The position numbers and the translations under genes are program-made. A DNA stretch of 46,748 nt, taken from positions 1 to 46,748 of the forward strand of contig JAVBOW010000014.1 in assembly GCA_031550125.1 (NCBI GenBank), in the 5' to 3' direction. The notes under the pieces are model-generated. The model did not search any database. It was not told the origin of the DNA and saw only the letters and a program-made list of their open reading frames with translations. The stretch is from JAVBOW01 sp031550125 (lineage in GTDB: Bacteria; Bacteroidota; Bacteroidia; Bacteroidales; Rikenellaceae). Within the stretch, counting starts at the first letter, position 1. Every line of letters starts with the position of its first letter. Shown in pieces: positions 25,399 to 34,383 of this stretch.

Positions 25399-26352
25399 TT
25401 ACGAATCCTGCTCGAAATACTCGAAGGCGTCGATAATGTCGAGGTAAACGCCGTCGAAACCGGCGGCGAGGATGCGGCCCAGGTACGAATCGTCGCCGAG
25501 GCATATGATGTCCTGCCAGCGCCTGTCCCAATATCTTACCTTGAAATTGCCTTTCCAGTCGGGATTTTCGGCGCACATCCACTCAGGGCTGCCCGGCCGC
25601 CAATCCGGCCGCCAGTAGTAACGGTAGGACTCGGCCTCGCCTATAGACATGTACGCCAGCACGAGCCTGCGGCTTCCGCAGGCTTTTCTCTGTAGGCGTT
25701 CCAGATCTGCGGAGGACAAAGGCTGTCCGTCGTTGAAGAAAAGGTCTATTATAAGCATGTCGTAGTCGGTGGCCGACACCGCCGAGATAAAGTCGTCTTT
25801 CGAGGCGAAACGCGCCGGATCGATAAGATACAGAAAATTACGCACCCGGCAGAGCGCGACGGCGTCGTCGCGGTTAACGCCCGGAAACGGCAAAGGATAG
25901 AGAGGCACCGCATCCAGGCCGCGCCTGTGCGCCGCAAACGACACATAGCCGCGGGCGGCGTTGCGGGCATAGGAATCGTCCACTTTGGACGGCGTGCGAC
26001 AATAGTCGGTCACAAAGACTCCCTTACCGGCGGCGAGGGCTATGTCCAGCAGCGGCGTAAGATAATCGGTATCTGCTTTGCGCGTAGGGCGGTCATCGCG
26101 GGCATATCCGTAAAAAAGATCCTCCTGACCCTGTCCGTCGATGGCGGCCAGGTAAGCCTCGTGCGGGCCACGGCCGTCGTCCGACAAAAGCTCCGCCCCG
26201 TTTTGCGGGATCACTATAAACCCCGGATGCATACGCCTGGCTTCGGCGCTTATGGAAGCAACGAAATCGCGCATATATTGGCGGTAAGGTCGCTGAGCCG
26301 TCCCAGCCGCGCCACACGCGACAAAAAGAAGAAAGATAAGGCTCCTTTTCAT
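25399..26352 (-). CDS. Secreted TM1410/MJ1477-type (GH114-like) glycosidase
   Basis: A 317-residue exported protein (signal peptide about 1-19) with a TIM-barrel of the family once annotated as cysteinyl-tRNA synthetase-related and related to GH114 endo-alpha-1,4-polygalactosaminidases. Family marks are IPQNGAELL, the VFVTDYCRT strand, YLIDPARF, the signature YMSIGEAESYRYYW, and the C-terminal GFDGVYLDIIDAFEYF with acidic residues at barrel-strand ends. Its probable substrate is an alpha-linked galactosamine or galactose polymer, but activity of this subgroup is not established by sequence. It lies 4 bp after the GH27 gene, so the two enzymes probably act on the same glycan. Confidence 0.78.
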   Translation of the reverse strand: MKRSLIFLLFVACGAAGTAQRPYRQYMRDFVASISAEARRMHPGFIVIPQNGAELLSDDGRGPHEAYLAAIDGQGQEDLFYGYARDDRPTRKADTDYLTPLLDIALAAGKGVFVTDYCRTPSKVDDSYARNAARGYVSFAAHRRGLDAVPLYPLPFPGVNRDDAVALCRVRNFLYLIDPARFASKDDFISAVSATDYDMLIIDLFFNDGQPLSSADLERLQRKACGSRRLVLAYMSIGEAESYRYYWRPDWRPGSPEWMCAENPDWKGNFKVRYWDRRWQDIICLGDDSYLGRILAAGFDGVYLDIIDAFEYFEQDS

Positions 26353-26356
26353 CGCC

Positions 26357-27574
26357 CTATCGAGGCACGGCGAGCAGGAACAGGCAATCGTGTCCGGCGA
26401 CAGTACGGGTGTACGATCCGGCGAAGCGGCCCAAATCCTTTTTCTCGTACAAATCCCTTAGTTTAAGCTTATCTTCGAGGCCGGCGGCGGCGAAATCAAG
26501 CCTGAATTCCGCAGGGGAGGCGTTGCGATTGAGCATCAGCACGGCGCGGCGGCCGCCGGAGAGTTTCTTGACCCATACCTCCAGGCCGTCCTGCCGCCAT
26601 ACACGTCCGCCCTGCCCGGAGGCATCCTGGTCTACGGCTATGCACTCGGCGTTCAGCAGAACGTACCTGTCTCCATCCGTAGTGTTGCGGGGATCGTTGC
26701 CCAGCATCAGGGGCGCGGACATAATGCACCAGAGGGCGAAATGGGCCTTCTCCTCGCCCGGGGCAAGGCCCTGACCGCCTATGGCCAGCATGTCGGGATC
26801 GTTCCAGTAGCCATCGCCGGCGGCGGCGGCGCATCTGTCGTTGACCTCGGCAATGCTCATCACCGCTCCTTTGGCCTTGGGCCTGTCGAAGACGGCCCCG
26901 CCGTTCGAGCGGCATTTGATGTCGGCCGTGGTGCGGGCCATATTGCACACCCCGGGATACCAATCGCGGGACTTGTATGCGCTTATACTGAACAGGATGC
27001 CTGAAGGATACAGCAATTCGCTCCATTTGCGGTAGACGCCCTCGACCTTAGTTTCCGTCCAGCCTGTCTCCATGGCCGGCTTGGTGAGATCGTCGGCGGT
27101 GAAACGGCACAGGTCTATCTTGAGGAAATCCACCCCCCACTCCTTGAACTGGGCCAGATGCAGCTCCTCGCGGCCCCAGGAGCCGACAGGGTCGCCGCCG
27201 CAATCGGCCGTACCCGGGACTATGTGCAACCCCAGTTTGAGTCCTTTGCTGTGGGCGTATGCGGCAAGAGGCGCTATGCCGTTCGGGAAACGCTCCGGAT
27301 GGGCGGCAAGCAGGCCGTCGGGGCCGAGGACGGCGTCGCGCCAGCCGCCGTCTATTATTATATAGTCGTACCCCGCCTCCTTGTAGCCGTTTTCCACAAT
27401 GGCGTCTATGACCTCCCTTACGGCCTCTTCCGTTATATCCTTCTTACCAAACCAGTTCCAACTGTTCCACCCCATGGGCGGCGTAGGGGACAGGGATGGA
27501 TTTTTCTGCGCGGAGGCAGAGCCGGCGGCACACAGCAGCGCCGCGGCAACGATAAAATGCTTAACGTTTATCAT
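26357..27574 (-). CDS. Secreted GH27 alpha-galactosidase / alpha-N-acetylgalactosaminidase
   Basis: A 405-residue exported glycosidase (signal peptide about 1-22, ending ASAQ). The GH27 pattern is complete: PPMGWNSWNWF at the N-terminus, IIIDGGW, nucleophile D154 in FLKIDLC, and acid/base D261 in YWNDPDMLAIGG. A small C-terminal beta-sandwich follows. GH27 members remove terminal alpha-galactose or alpha-GalNAc; the specificity cannot be called from the motifs alone. The gene starts 10 bp after mnmA and ends 4 bp before the GH114-like gene. I find no promoter box in the mnmA-GH27 gap, so it seems to be read through from the rimM promoter. Confidence 0.9.
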   Translation of the reverse strand: MINVKHFIVAAALLCAAGSASAQKNPSLSPTPPMGWNSWNWFGKKDITEEAVREVIDAIVENGYKEAGYDYIIIDGGWRDAVLGPDGLLAAHPERFPNGIAPLAAYAHSKGLKLGLHIVPGTADCGGDPVGSWGREELHLAQFKEWGVDFLKIDLCRFTADDLTKPAMETGWTETKVEGVYRKWSELLYPSGILFSISAYKSRDWYPGVCNMARTTADIKCRSNGGAVFDRPKAKGAVMSIAEVNDRCAAAAGDGYWNDPDMLAIGGQGLAPGEEKAHFALWCIMSAPLMLGNDPRNTTDGDRYVLLNAECIAVDQDASGQGGRVWRQDGLEVWVKKLSGGRRAVLMLNRNASPAEFRLDFAAAGLEDKLKLRDLYEKKDLGRFAGSYTRTVAGHDCLFLLAVPR

Positions 27575-27584
27575 AGAGACAAGA

Positions 27585-28772
27585 TCAATCTATAACACCG
27601 GACCCCACAAGCTCCTGCCCATCGTACCACGCGGCGAATTGCCCGGGAGTGACGCCCCTCTGCGGCTCGTCGAAGACTATGTATGCGCCGCCGGCCGTCA
27701 TATACAGCGCGGCGGCCTGCAGAGGCTGGCGGTAACGTATGCGCACCAGGTAGCGCCTCTCCTCTCCTGGCGTCATCACCATATCGGGACGCACCCAATG
27801 CACCTGCGGCAACGGAATGAACAGGGCGCGGCGGTAAAGGCCGGGGTGATCCTGGCCCTGCCCCGCGTAAACTATATTGGCGGCGGTGTCGGTGCCGATG
27901 ACGAACAGCGGCTCGGCCTTGCCCCCCACCCCGAGGCCCTTGCGCTGACCTATGGTGTAGAAATGCGCTCCGGCGTGTTCGCCCGCCCTCACGCCGTCCG
28001 AAGGCGAGTAGACCCAGGGGGCGGCCATATCCGAAAGAGTACGCGGGGCGCAGGAGGTTTCGCACTCCGCGGCGGCGTAGCCCGGCCATGAGGCGGGGAT
28101 CTCTATTATGTCGCCCGGCTTCCTGGCCAGTTTCTGCTGCAGAAATACGGGCAAATCCACCTTGCCGACGAAACATATCCCCTGCGAATCCTTCCGTTGG
28201 GCGGTGGCCAGCTTGTATTCGGCCGCCAGACGGCGCACCTCGGGCTTTTCGAGGTGGCCTATGGGGAAGAGCGCCCTGGACAGTTGTTCCTGAGAGAGCT
28301 GGCACAAGAAATAGCTCTGGTCTTTATTGGCGTCCGCGCCCGCCAGCAGGCGATAGACGGTCTTACCCTCCACGACGGTCTCTTCGCGGCGGCAATAGTG
28401 GCCCGTAGCCACGTATTCGGCTCCCAGGTCGAGGGCGGCCTTGAGGAAGAGGTCGAACTTAACCTCGCGATTGCACAGCACGTCGGGGTTGGGCGTACGT
28501 CCCCGGGCGTATTCGGCGAACATATAGTCCACCACGCGGCTGCGGTAACCCTCGCTGAGGTCAACCACGTGGAAAGGCAGGTCGAGGCGCTTGGCGGCCA
28601 ACTCGGCGAACATGCGATCGTCGTACCACGGGCAATCGCCCGACAGGGTGCCGGCCGTATCGTGCCAGTTTATCATAAACAGGGCTATCACCTCGTGGCC
28701 CTGCTCTTTCAGCAGCGCGGCGGCCACGGAAGAGTCGACGCCGCCCGACATTCCTATTACTACTCTGGCCAT
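27585..28772 (-). CDS. mnmA: tRNA-specific 2-thiouridylase
   Basis: A 395-residue enzyme that thiolates U34 of the tRNAs for Lys, Glu and Gln, using ATP and persulfide sulfur. The PP-loop SGGVDSS (9-15) binds ATP. The two catalytic cysteines are C100 (PNPDVLCNREVKF) and C200 (DSQGICFVG), as in family members. The central part includes KDQSYFLCQLSQEQL and the C-terminal barrel ends the protein. It starts directly after rimM (the stop of rimM is at 28773) and is followed 10 bp later by a GH27 gene. Confidence 0.95.
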   Translation of the reverse strand: MARVVIGMSGGVDSSVAAALLKEQGHEVIALFMINWHDTAGTLSGDCPWYDDRMFAELAAKRLDLPFHVVDLSEGYRSRVVDYMFAEYARGRTPNPDVLCNREVKFDLFLKAALDLGAEYVATGHYCRREETVVEGKTVYRLLAGADANKDQSYFLCQLSQEQLSRALFPIGHLEKPEVRRLAAEYKLATAQRKDSQGICFVGKVDLPVFLQQKLARKPGDIIEIPASWPGYAAAECETSCAPRTLSDMAAPWVYSPSDGVRAGEHAGAHFYTIGQRKGLGVGGKAEPLFVIGTDTAANIVYAGQGQDHPGLYRRALFIPLPQVHWVRPDMVMTPGEERRYLVRIRYRQPLQAAALYMTAGGAYIVFDEPQRGVTPGQFAAWYDGQELVGSGVID

Positions 28773-29276
28773 TTATTCGTTAAGGTCTATAAGCCCTTCG
28801 GGCAGGATGAAACGTATTTCGCGGCGGCGGCGGTCTATCTTGCTTATCAGCTCCGCGGCGGCCGGGACGAGTATCTGCCTGCCGCCGGCAACGATGCCGA
28901 AAAGGGGGTTGGGACCCTCGTCGAAAAACTCCTCCACCACGCCTTCGAGGCCCCCGCCCAGGATGGCCCTGTAGCCTGTCAGGTCGGACGAAGCGTCGCC
29001 GCCGTCGCGCCCGCTCTCGCCGGGCAGGAAGATCTCTTTGCCTATGAGTTCAGACGCGCGGCCGACGGTGTCGATATCGTCGAAGGCCACAACGGCGGAC
29101 GACTGTCCGCGCGGCGCGAAACGGCCGGCGAACAGAGGTACGTCGAGGCCGTCGACGACCGTATAAAAAGGCTTATCCAACTTCGGCGGACGGGGAAAAC
29201 CCTCGTAAAGCGTCAGGACAAGCTCGCCCTGCGACCCGAAAAGTTTGGATATGCGTCCCACAATATTTTTTCCCAT
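28773..29276 (-). CDS. rimM: Ribosome maturation factor RimM
   Basis: A 167-residue protein of the usual RimM size that binds the 30S head and S19 during 16S rRNA maturation. The N-terminal barrel starts KNIVGRISKLFGSQGELVL and the C-terminal PRC-like barrel follows (GKEIFLPGESGRDGG, YRAILGGGLEGVVEEFFDEG). It is first in a run of four minus-strand genes with gaps of 0, 10 and 4 bp. A TAAATTTG box lies 4 nt before the start. Confidence 0.88.
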   Translation of the reverse strand: MGKNIVGRISKLFGSQGELVLTLYEGFPRPPKLDKPFYTVVDGLDVPLFAGRFAPRGQSSAVVAFDDIDTVGRASELIGKEIFLPGESGRDGGDASSDLTGYRAILGGGLEGVVEEFFDEGPNPLFGIVAGGRQILVPAAAELISKIDRRRREIRFILPEGLIDLNE

Positions 29277-29280
29277 CCTG

Positions 29281-29288
29281 CAAATTTA
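29281..29288 (-). promoter_or_regulatory. -7 box of the rimM operon
   Basis: TAAATTTG on the minus strand, 4 nt upstream of the rimM ATG. No clear -33 TTTG. The leader would be very short. Confidence 0.45.
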
Positions 29289-29320
29289 TATAAATAATGC
29301 TGTTTCCGACCTTTATTTTA

Positions 29321-29328
29321 TACATTTG
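29321..29328 (+). promoter_or_regulatory. -7 box of the AsmA-like gene
   Basis: TACATTTG, 14 nt before the ATG at 29343. No TTTG at -33. It is divergent from the rimM box. Confidence 0.55.
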
Positions 29329-29342
29329 CATAAATATTAAAC

Positions 29343-31997
29343 ATGCGTATCATGAAAAAAGTATTGAAAATTACCGGAATAACGATAGCTGCGATAGTGG
29401 TGTTGATGGCCGTGCTGCCGTTTCTGTTCAAAAACAAGATAAAGGAGGTTATCGTCAAGGAAGGCAACGCGATGATAGACGCTCGCTTCGATTTCGGCAG
29501 CCTTAATATAAGCCTGTTCCGCGACTTCCCCTCGGTATCGGCCACCCTGCGCGACTTCTACGTCGTAGGCAAGGAGCGCTTCGAAACCGACACGCTCGTC
29601 AGGGCCGGAGCGCTGGGCATATCCTTCGACCTCTCGTCGCTGTTCGGCGACTCGGGCTACCGCGTGAACAGCATACGCGTGGAAAACACCATGCTGAACG
29701 CCATAATGCTCGAAGACAGCACGGCCAACTGGGATATCATGAAACCGGCGGACGAAACGCAGCCCGAGGACAGCACGGCGGCGGCGGCATTCAGCGTAAA
29801 ACTCAAAAAACTGACTATCAAAAACCTCAGTCTGTCATACGATGACCGCGTATCCAAGATGTACGCCAGAGTGGCGGGCCTGGACGCCATGATGGCGGGG
29901 GACCTGAGCGCTTCGCGTTCGACCATCGCGCTTCTGGCCGACGCATCCGGCATCGACTTCCGCATGGGCGGCATAGACTGGCTGCGCCAGGGCCGGTTCC
30001 ACACAGAGATGGACGTGGACGCCGACTTGGAAAACAATAAATACACCCTCAAAGACAACATGTTCCGCCTGAACGCCATCGAGGCGGGCCTGGACGGATG
30101 GCTCCAGCTGCAGGAGGACGACGCCATGGACATGGACATTAAATTCTCTACGCCCAAAATCAGTTTCAAGGAGATACTCTCGCTCATACCGGCGATCTAC
30201 GCACGCGATTTCGAGACAGTGGAGGCCGCCGGCAGCGTGGCGCTGGAGGGCTGGGCCAAAGGACGCATGCAGGGCGACACGCTTCCGGCGTTCGATCTGA
30301 ATATCAAAGTCGCCGACGGGACATTCCGCTACCCCGCCCTGCCCAAAGGGGTGGAAGCGATAAACATAGCGGCCAATGTGAACAATCCCGGCGGATCGGC
30401 CGACCTGACGGTGGTGAACGTCAATCCGTTCAGTTTCAATATGGCAGGCAATCCATTCAGTGTTACCGCCTTGATAAAGACGCCGGTGAGCGACATGTCC
30501 GTGGCCGCGTCGGCGCACGGCGTACTCGACCTGGGTATGATAAAAGAGGTGTATCCGCTCGACAGCATGGAACTTAACGGCGTGGTTAGGGCCGGGGTGG
30601 ACGTGGCCGCGCTAATGTCGGACATAGAGCATGAGCGTTACGAGAACGTAAAGGCATCGGGCGAGGTGGCGCTGGCCGACATGCTCTTCAAAAGCGCCGG
30701 CATGCCCGACGTGCAGATCAAAAAATCAACCCTCTCCTTCTCGCAACGTTACCTGGAGCTGAGCCAGACGGAGATAGCCATGGGCCGCAACGACTTCACC
30801 ATAGACTGCCGAGTGGAAAACTACATAGCCTACGCGATGAAGGACCAGACGCTGCGCGGGACGCTAAACCTGAAATCTAAATACCTGAACGTAAACGATT
30901 TCATGGGAGGCGAAACTACCGAAACCGCCGCCGACACATCCGCACTGAGCGTAATAGAGGTGCCGCGCAACCTTGAGTTGCAGGTGGCCGCGTCGATGAC
31001 AAAGGTTATCTACGACAAACTGGAGATAGACAACCTCGCGGGGCAAATAGCCGTATCGGGCGGGGCGCTCGACATGAAAAACCTCTCCATGCAGACCCTC
31101 GGCGGCGCGGTGCGCATGAGTGGACGGTACAGTACGGCGAACAGCGTGGAGCAACCCGAATTCGGGGCGTCGTTCGGCATGGACGGGCTGTCTTTCGCCA
31201 AAACGTTCTCGTCGTTCGTGACGATACAGAAAATAGCGCCGCTGTTCGAGAACCTCAACGGCAAATTCTCCGGCAGCATGACGTTAAACACCCTGCTGGA
31301 CAAAACGATGACCCCCGTATTGCCTTCCTTGCAGGGCAAGGGGTCGCTCGCGACGAAAGATCTGTCGCTGGCCGAAGTAGGCGTCATATCCAGCATACTC
31401 GACCTTGCCAGGATCGCCGGGGTGAAAGACCGCAAGGTGAAAGACCTGAAGGTGGATTTCACCATCCAGGACGGCAAGGTACGCACCGCTCCGTTCGACA
31501 TAAAGATGGGCGACGTGTCGATGAATCTCTCCGGCACAACCTCGCTCGACAGGACGATCGACTACACTGGCCGCGTACAACTGCCTGAATCGGCCCTCTC
31601 TGCATATGTGGGCAGCGTCAACCTGAAGATAGGCGGTACGTTCGCCTCGCCGCAAGTGAGCCTCGACACCAAGAACATAGCTTCGCAAGCCATACAGGGC
31701 GTGGTGAACAACCTGCTTGGCGAGACGAGCAAAAAGCTGGGCGTGGATCTCTCGGACGCCACGAAACAGAAAGAGGCTCTGATAAAGAGCGCAAAGGACG
31801 GAGGCGAAATAATAATGGCCGAGGCACGCAAACAGGCCGACGCGCTCACCACGAAGGCGGGTAAGGATCCCATATCCCAACTCGCGGCAAAGAAGGCCGC
31901 CGCCACGATGATATCGCAGGCGCAGATGAGGGTGGACAAGATGGTGGAGGAGGCCACGGCCAAAGGCGACTCCATAATATCCAGGGCGAGCAGATAG
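29343..31997 (+). CDS. AsmA-family envelope protein
   Basis: An 884-residue protein with one N-terminal membrane segment (about 9-27) and a long periplasmic part. The segment after the anchor (ARFDFGSLNISLFRDFPSVSATLRDF) is typical of AsmA-like proteins, and the C-terminal ~300 residues contain the AsmA repeat region (TMTPVLPSLQGKGSLATKDLS, IDYTGRVQLPESALSAYVGS). Proteins of this group are thought to bridge inner and outer membranes and help phospholipid transfer. The last ~110 residues are an Ala/Lys/Glu-rich, likely coiled-coil tail (KQADALTTKAGKDPISQLAA). A second ATG lies at 29352; I chose the first because it suits the -7 box distance. radA starts 7 bp downstream and probably shares the transcript. 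Confidence 0.87.
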   Translation: MRIMKKVLKITGITIAAIVVLMAVLPFLFKNKIKEVIVKEGNAMIDARFDFGSLNISLFRDFPSVSATLRDFYVVGKERFETDTLVRAGALGISFDLSSLFGDSGYRVNSIRVENTMLNAIMLEDSTANWDIMKPADETQPEDSTAAAAFSVKLKKLTIKNLSLSYDDRVSKMYARVAGLDAMMAGDLSASRSTIALLADASGIDFRMGGIDWLRQGRFHTEMDVDADLENNKYTLKDNMFRLNAIEAGLDGWLQLQEDDAMDMDIKFSTPKISFKEILSLIPAIYARDFETVEAAGSVALEGWAKGRMQGDTLPAFDLNIKVADGTFRYPALPKGVEAINIAANVNNPGGSADLTVVNVNPFSFNMAGNPFSVTALIKTPVSDMSVAASAHGVLDLGMIKEVYPLDSMELNGVVRAGVDVAALMSDIEHERYENVKASGEVALADMLFKSAGMPDVQIKKSTLSFSQRYLELSQTEIAMGRNDFTIDCRVENYIAYAMKDQTLRGTLNLKSKYLNVNDFMGGETTETAADTSALSVIEVPRNLELQVAASMTKVIYDKLEIDNLAGQIAVSGGALDMKNLSMQTLGGAVRMSGRYSTANSVEQPEFGASFGMDGLSFAKTFSSFVTIQKIAPLFENLNGKFSGSMTLNTLLDKTMTPVLPSLQGKGSLATKDLSLAEVGVISSILDLARIAGVKDRKVKDLKVDFTIQDGKVRTAPFDIKMGDVSMNLSGTTSLDRTIDYTGRVQLPESALSAYVGSVNLKIGGTFASPQVSLDTKNIASQAIQGVVNNLLGETSKKLGVDLSDATKQKEALIKSAKDGGEIIMAEARKQADALTTKAGKDPISQLAAKKAAATMISQAQMRVDKMVEEATAKGDSIISRASR

Positions 31998-32004
31998 AGA
32001 GATT

Positions 32005-33372
32005 ATGGCGAAGGTAAAAAAAGCATATTTCTGTCGCGAGTGCGGCCACGAAGCCGCCAAATGGATGGGCTGCTGCCCCTCGTGCGGACAGTGGAACACC
32101 TTTGCCGAGGAGATAATCCGGAAGGAGGACGGCCGCACGGCCGGCATGCGTTTAACGGCAGGGCCGCCGCTCCCCATAGACCGCATAGAGGAGCAGGCTT
32201 TCCAACGCATAGACCTGCGCAGCGCCGAGGTGAACCGCGTGCTGGGCGGGGGACTCGTACCCGGGTCGCTGGTGTTGCTGGGCGGCGAGCCGGGAATAGG
32301 CAAATCGACGCTGAGCCTGCAACTGGCCATGCGCGCCGCGGGGCTGCGTACGCTGTACGTATCGGGCGAAGAGTCGCCGCAACAGATCAAAATGAGGGCC
32401 GTACGGTTGGGCGGCGGCAATCCGGAATGCCTCGTATATGCCGACACCCTGCTGGAGAATATAGTCGTCCAGATGGAGGAGCTGCGGCCTCAACTGGTGG
32501 TGATAGACTCCATCCAGACCGTCTACACCGAAACGATAGACTCCTCGCCGGGAAGCGTGTCGCAAATACGCGAATGCGCCGCAGCATTGCTCAAGTATGC
32601 CAAAACCACGGGTACGTCGGTGTTCATAATAGGACACATCACCAAGGACGGCGCGATAGCCGGGCCGAAGATACTGGAACACATAGTAGACGTGGTCCTT
32701 CAGTTCGAAGGCGACAATAACAACATTTACAGGATTCTGCGCGGTATAAAAAACCGATTCGGCGCGACGTTCGAGATAGGTGTGTTCGAGATGAGGGCCG
32801 AGGGCCTGCGCGAGGTGGACAACCCGTCCGAAATACTGCTGTCGCATTACGACGAACCGTTGAGCGGCATATCCGTGGGCGCGTCGGTGGACGGCATAAG
32901 ACCATACCTGATCGAAACCCAATCCCTCGTAAGCAACGCGGCCTACGGCACGCCGCAGCGCACGGCAACAGGTTACGACCTTAAAAGGCTGAACATGCTG
33001 CTGGCCGTACTCGAAAAGCGGGCGGGCATGAAGATGTTCCAAAAAGACGTATTCCTGAATTTCGCCGGAGGTTTCAAAATAGCCGACACGGGAATGGATC
33101 TTGCCGTGGTGGCGGCCATAGTGTCGTCGTACTACGACAGGGCGCCGGCGACAGGCACATGCCTGGCCGGAGAGGTGGGGCTGTCGGGCGAGATACGTCC
33201 CGCCCCGCGGAGCGAGCAGCGCATAGCCGAGGCGGCAAGACTGGGGTTCAAACGAATAATAGTGTCGGGGTACCTCAAGTTGCCCTCTGCCAAACAAATG
33301 AAAGGGATTGAAGTTGTGGCCATAAATTCCGTATCGGAGCTTCCGAGGGCGCTTTTCCAGGGCGCACAGTGA
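32005..33372 (+). CDS. radA: DNA repair protein RadA
   Basis: A 455-residue branch-migration protein of homologous recombination. Parts: an N-terminal C4 zinc finger (C10, C13, C24, C27), a RecA-like ATPase with Walker A GEPGIGKST (94-102), the family-specific KNRFG motif in GIKNRFGATFEIG, and a C-terminal Lon-protease-like domain (VGLSGEIRPAPRSEQRI, AARLGFKRIIV). Full length. It is 7 bp behind the AsmA-like gene. About three quarters of its Ile codons are AUA by eye. Confidence 0.96.
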   Translation: MAKVKKAYFCRECGHEAAKWMGCCPSCGQWNTFAEEIIRKEDGRTAGMRLTAGPPLPIDRIEEQAFQRIDLRSAEVNRVLGGGLVPGSLVLLGGEPGIGKSTLSLQLAMRAAGLRTLYVSGEESPQQIKMRAVRLGGGNPECLVYADTLLENIVVQMEELRPQLVVIDSIQTVYTETIDSSPGSVSQIRECAAALLKYAKTTGTSVFIIGHITKDGAIAGPKILEHIVDVVLQFEGDNNNIYRILRGIKNRFGATFEIGVFEMRAEGLREVDNPSEILLSHYDEPLSGISVGASVDGIRPYLIETQSLVSNAAYGTPQRTATGYDLKRLNMLLAVLEKRAGMKMFQKDVFLNFAGGFKIADTGMDLAVVAAIVSSYYDRAPATGTCLAGEVGLSGEIRPAPRSEQRIAEAARLGFKRIIVSGYLKLPSAKQMKGIEVVAINSVSELPRALFQGAQ

Positions 33373-33434
33373 TTTTTTTCGGCTAAACGGCATATTTTTA
33401 TATGTCCGCGATAACACTTTTTTCAAAAACGATT

Positions 33435-33442
33435 TACTTTTG
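33435..33442 (+). promoter_or_regulatory. -7 box of nagB
   Basis: TACTTTTG, 25 nt before the ATG at 33468. No TTTG at -33, so activation may be needed. Confidence 0.6.
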
Positions 33443-33467
33443 TACTCTATAAATCAACCCAATCACG

Positions 33468-34271
33468 ATGAGAGTACTCATACACGACACAGCCCACGAA
33501 GTAGCCGTATGGACAGCCCACCATATAGCGGCGCGCATAAACACAGTGGAGGCGCTTAACGACCGCCCGTTCATCCTGGGATTGCCGACCGGTTCCACTC
33601 CGCTAAAAACATACGAAGAACTTATAAAACTGCACAAACAGGGAAAAGTATCGTTCCGTAATGTAGTGACGTTCAACATGGACGAATATCTCGACCTTCC
33701 CAAAGAGCATCCGCAGAGCTACCACTACTTCATGTGGACCAACTTCTTCAACCACATAGATATAAAGCCCGAAAACGTAAACATACTCAACGGCACCACG
33801 GCCAACCCGGCCCAGGAATGCAAAGAGTATGAAGACAAAATAGCGGAATACGGCGGCATAGACCTCTTCCTCGGAGGCGTGGGTTCCGACGGCCATATAG
33901 CTTTCAACGAACCCTACTCCTCGCTTACCTCGCGTACGAGGGTCAAAATGCTCACGCACGAGACCATAGTCGACAACTCGCGCTTTTTCAACGATATAAA
34001 CGAAGTTCCCACCCGCGCGCTGACAGTGGGGGTAGGGACCATCCTTAGCGCCGGAGAGGTGGTGATACTGGCCACCGGCTACGCCAAGGCCCGCGCCCTC
34101 TACCACGGCATCGAAGAGGCGTACAACCACGCCTGGCCCATAAGCTCGCTGCAAACACACCCCAGCGCCCTGATAGTGTGCGACGACAGCGCCGCCACCG
34201 AACTCAAGGTTGCCACATACCGGTTTTTCAAGGATGTGGAAAAAGACAATATGGCGCCCGAAAAACTTTAG
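33468..34271 (+). CDS. nagB: Glucosamine-6-phosphate deaminase
   Basis: A 267-residue enzyme that converts glucosamine 6-phosphate to fructose 6-phosphate and ammonia, the entry of amino sugars into glycolysis. The catalytic residues fall at the same numbers as in E. coli NagB: D72 (FNMDEYLD), D141 and H143 (GGVGSDGHIAFNEP) and E148. Full length, with its own -7 box and followed by a repeat and terminator; no nagA or transporter gene is adjacent. It could process GalN/GlcN products of the envelope or of host glycans. Confidence 0.95.
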   Translation: MRVLIHDTAHEVAVWTAHHIAARINTVEALNDRPFILGLPTGSTPLKTYEELIKLHKQGKVSFRNVVTFNMDEYLDLPKEHPQSYHYFMWTNFFNHIDIKPENVNILNGTTANPAQECKEYEDKIAEYGGIDLFLGGVGSDGHIAFNEPYSSLTSRTRVKMLTHETIVDNSRFFNDINEVPTRALTVGVGTILSAGEVVILATGYAKARALYHGIEEAYNHAWPISSLQTHPSALIVCDDSAATELKVATYRFFKDVEKDNMAPEKL

Positions 34272-34312
34272 GCCTCAGGATCCGCATCGTCGTACATAAT
34301 TGGGTCGGCCTG

Positions 34313-34380
34313 AAAAACAGGCTGGCGTTCAGATGTGCGGCGCAAGAAAGCGCTGCCGACAGATAATTGAGACCGATCCA
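34313..34380 (+). repeat. Diverged 3'-spacer repeat, copy 2
   Basis: aaaaacaggctggcgttcag at 34313 matches 23151 with one difference over 21 nt. A 7-bp GC hairpin with one G-T pair and an aagaaa loop follows (34337-34343 with 34350-34356), then a shorter and more diverged tail. The 15 nt tcggcctgaaaaaca (34305-34319) also recur exactly at 43988-44002 after hcp. Confidence 0.5.
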
Positions 34381-34383
34381 TAA

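Noticed and set aside
32152..33426. 424-codon minus-strand open frame
   Set aside because: Antisense to radA; His/Tyr/Arg-rich shadow without motifs.
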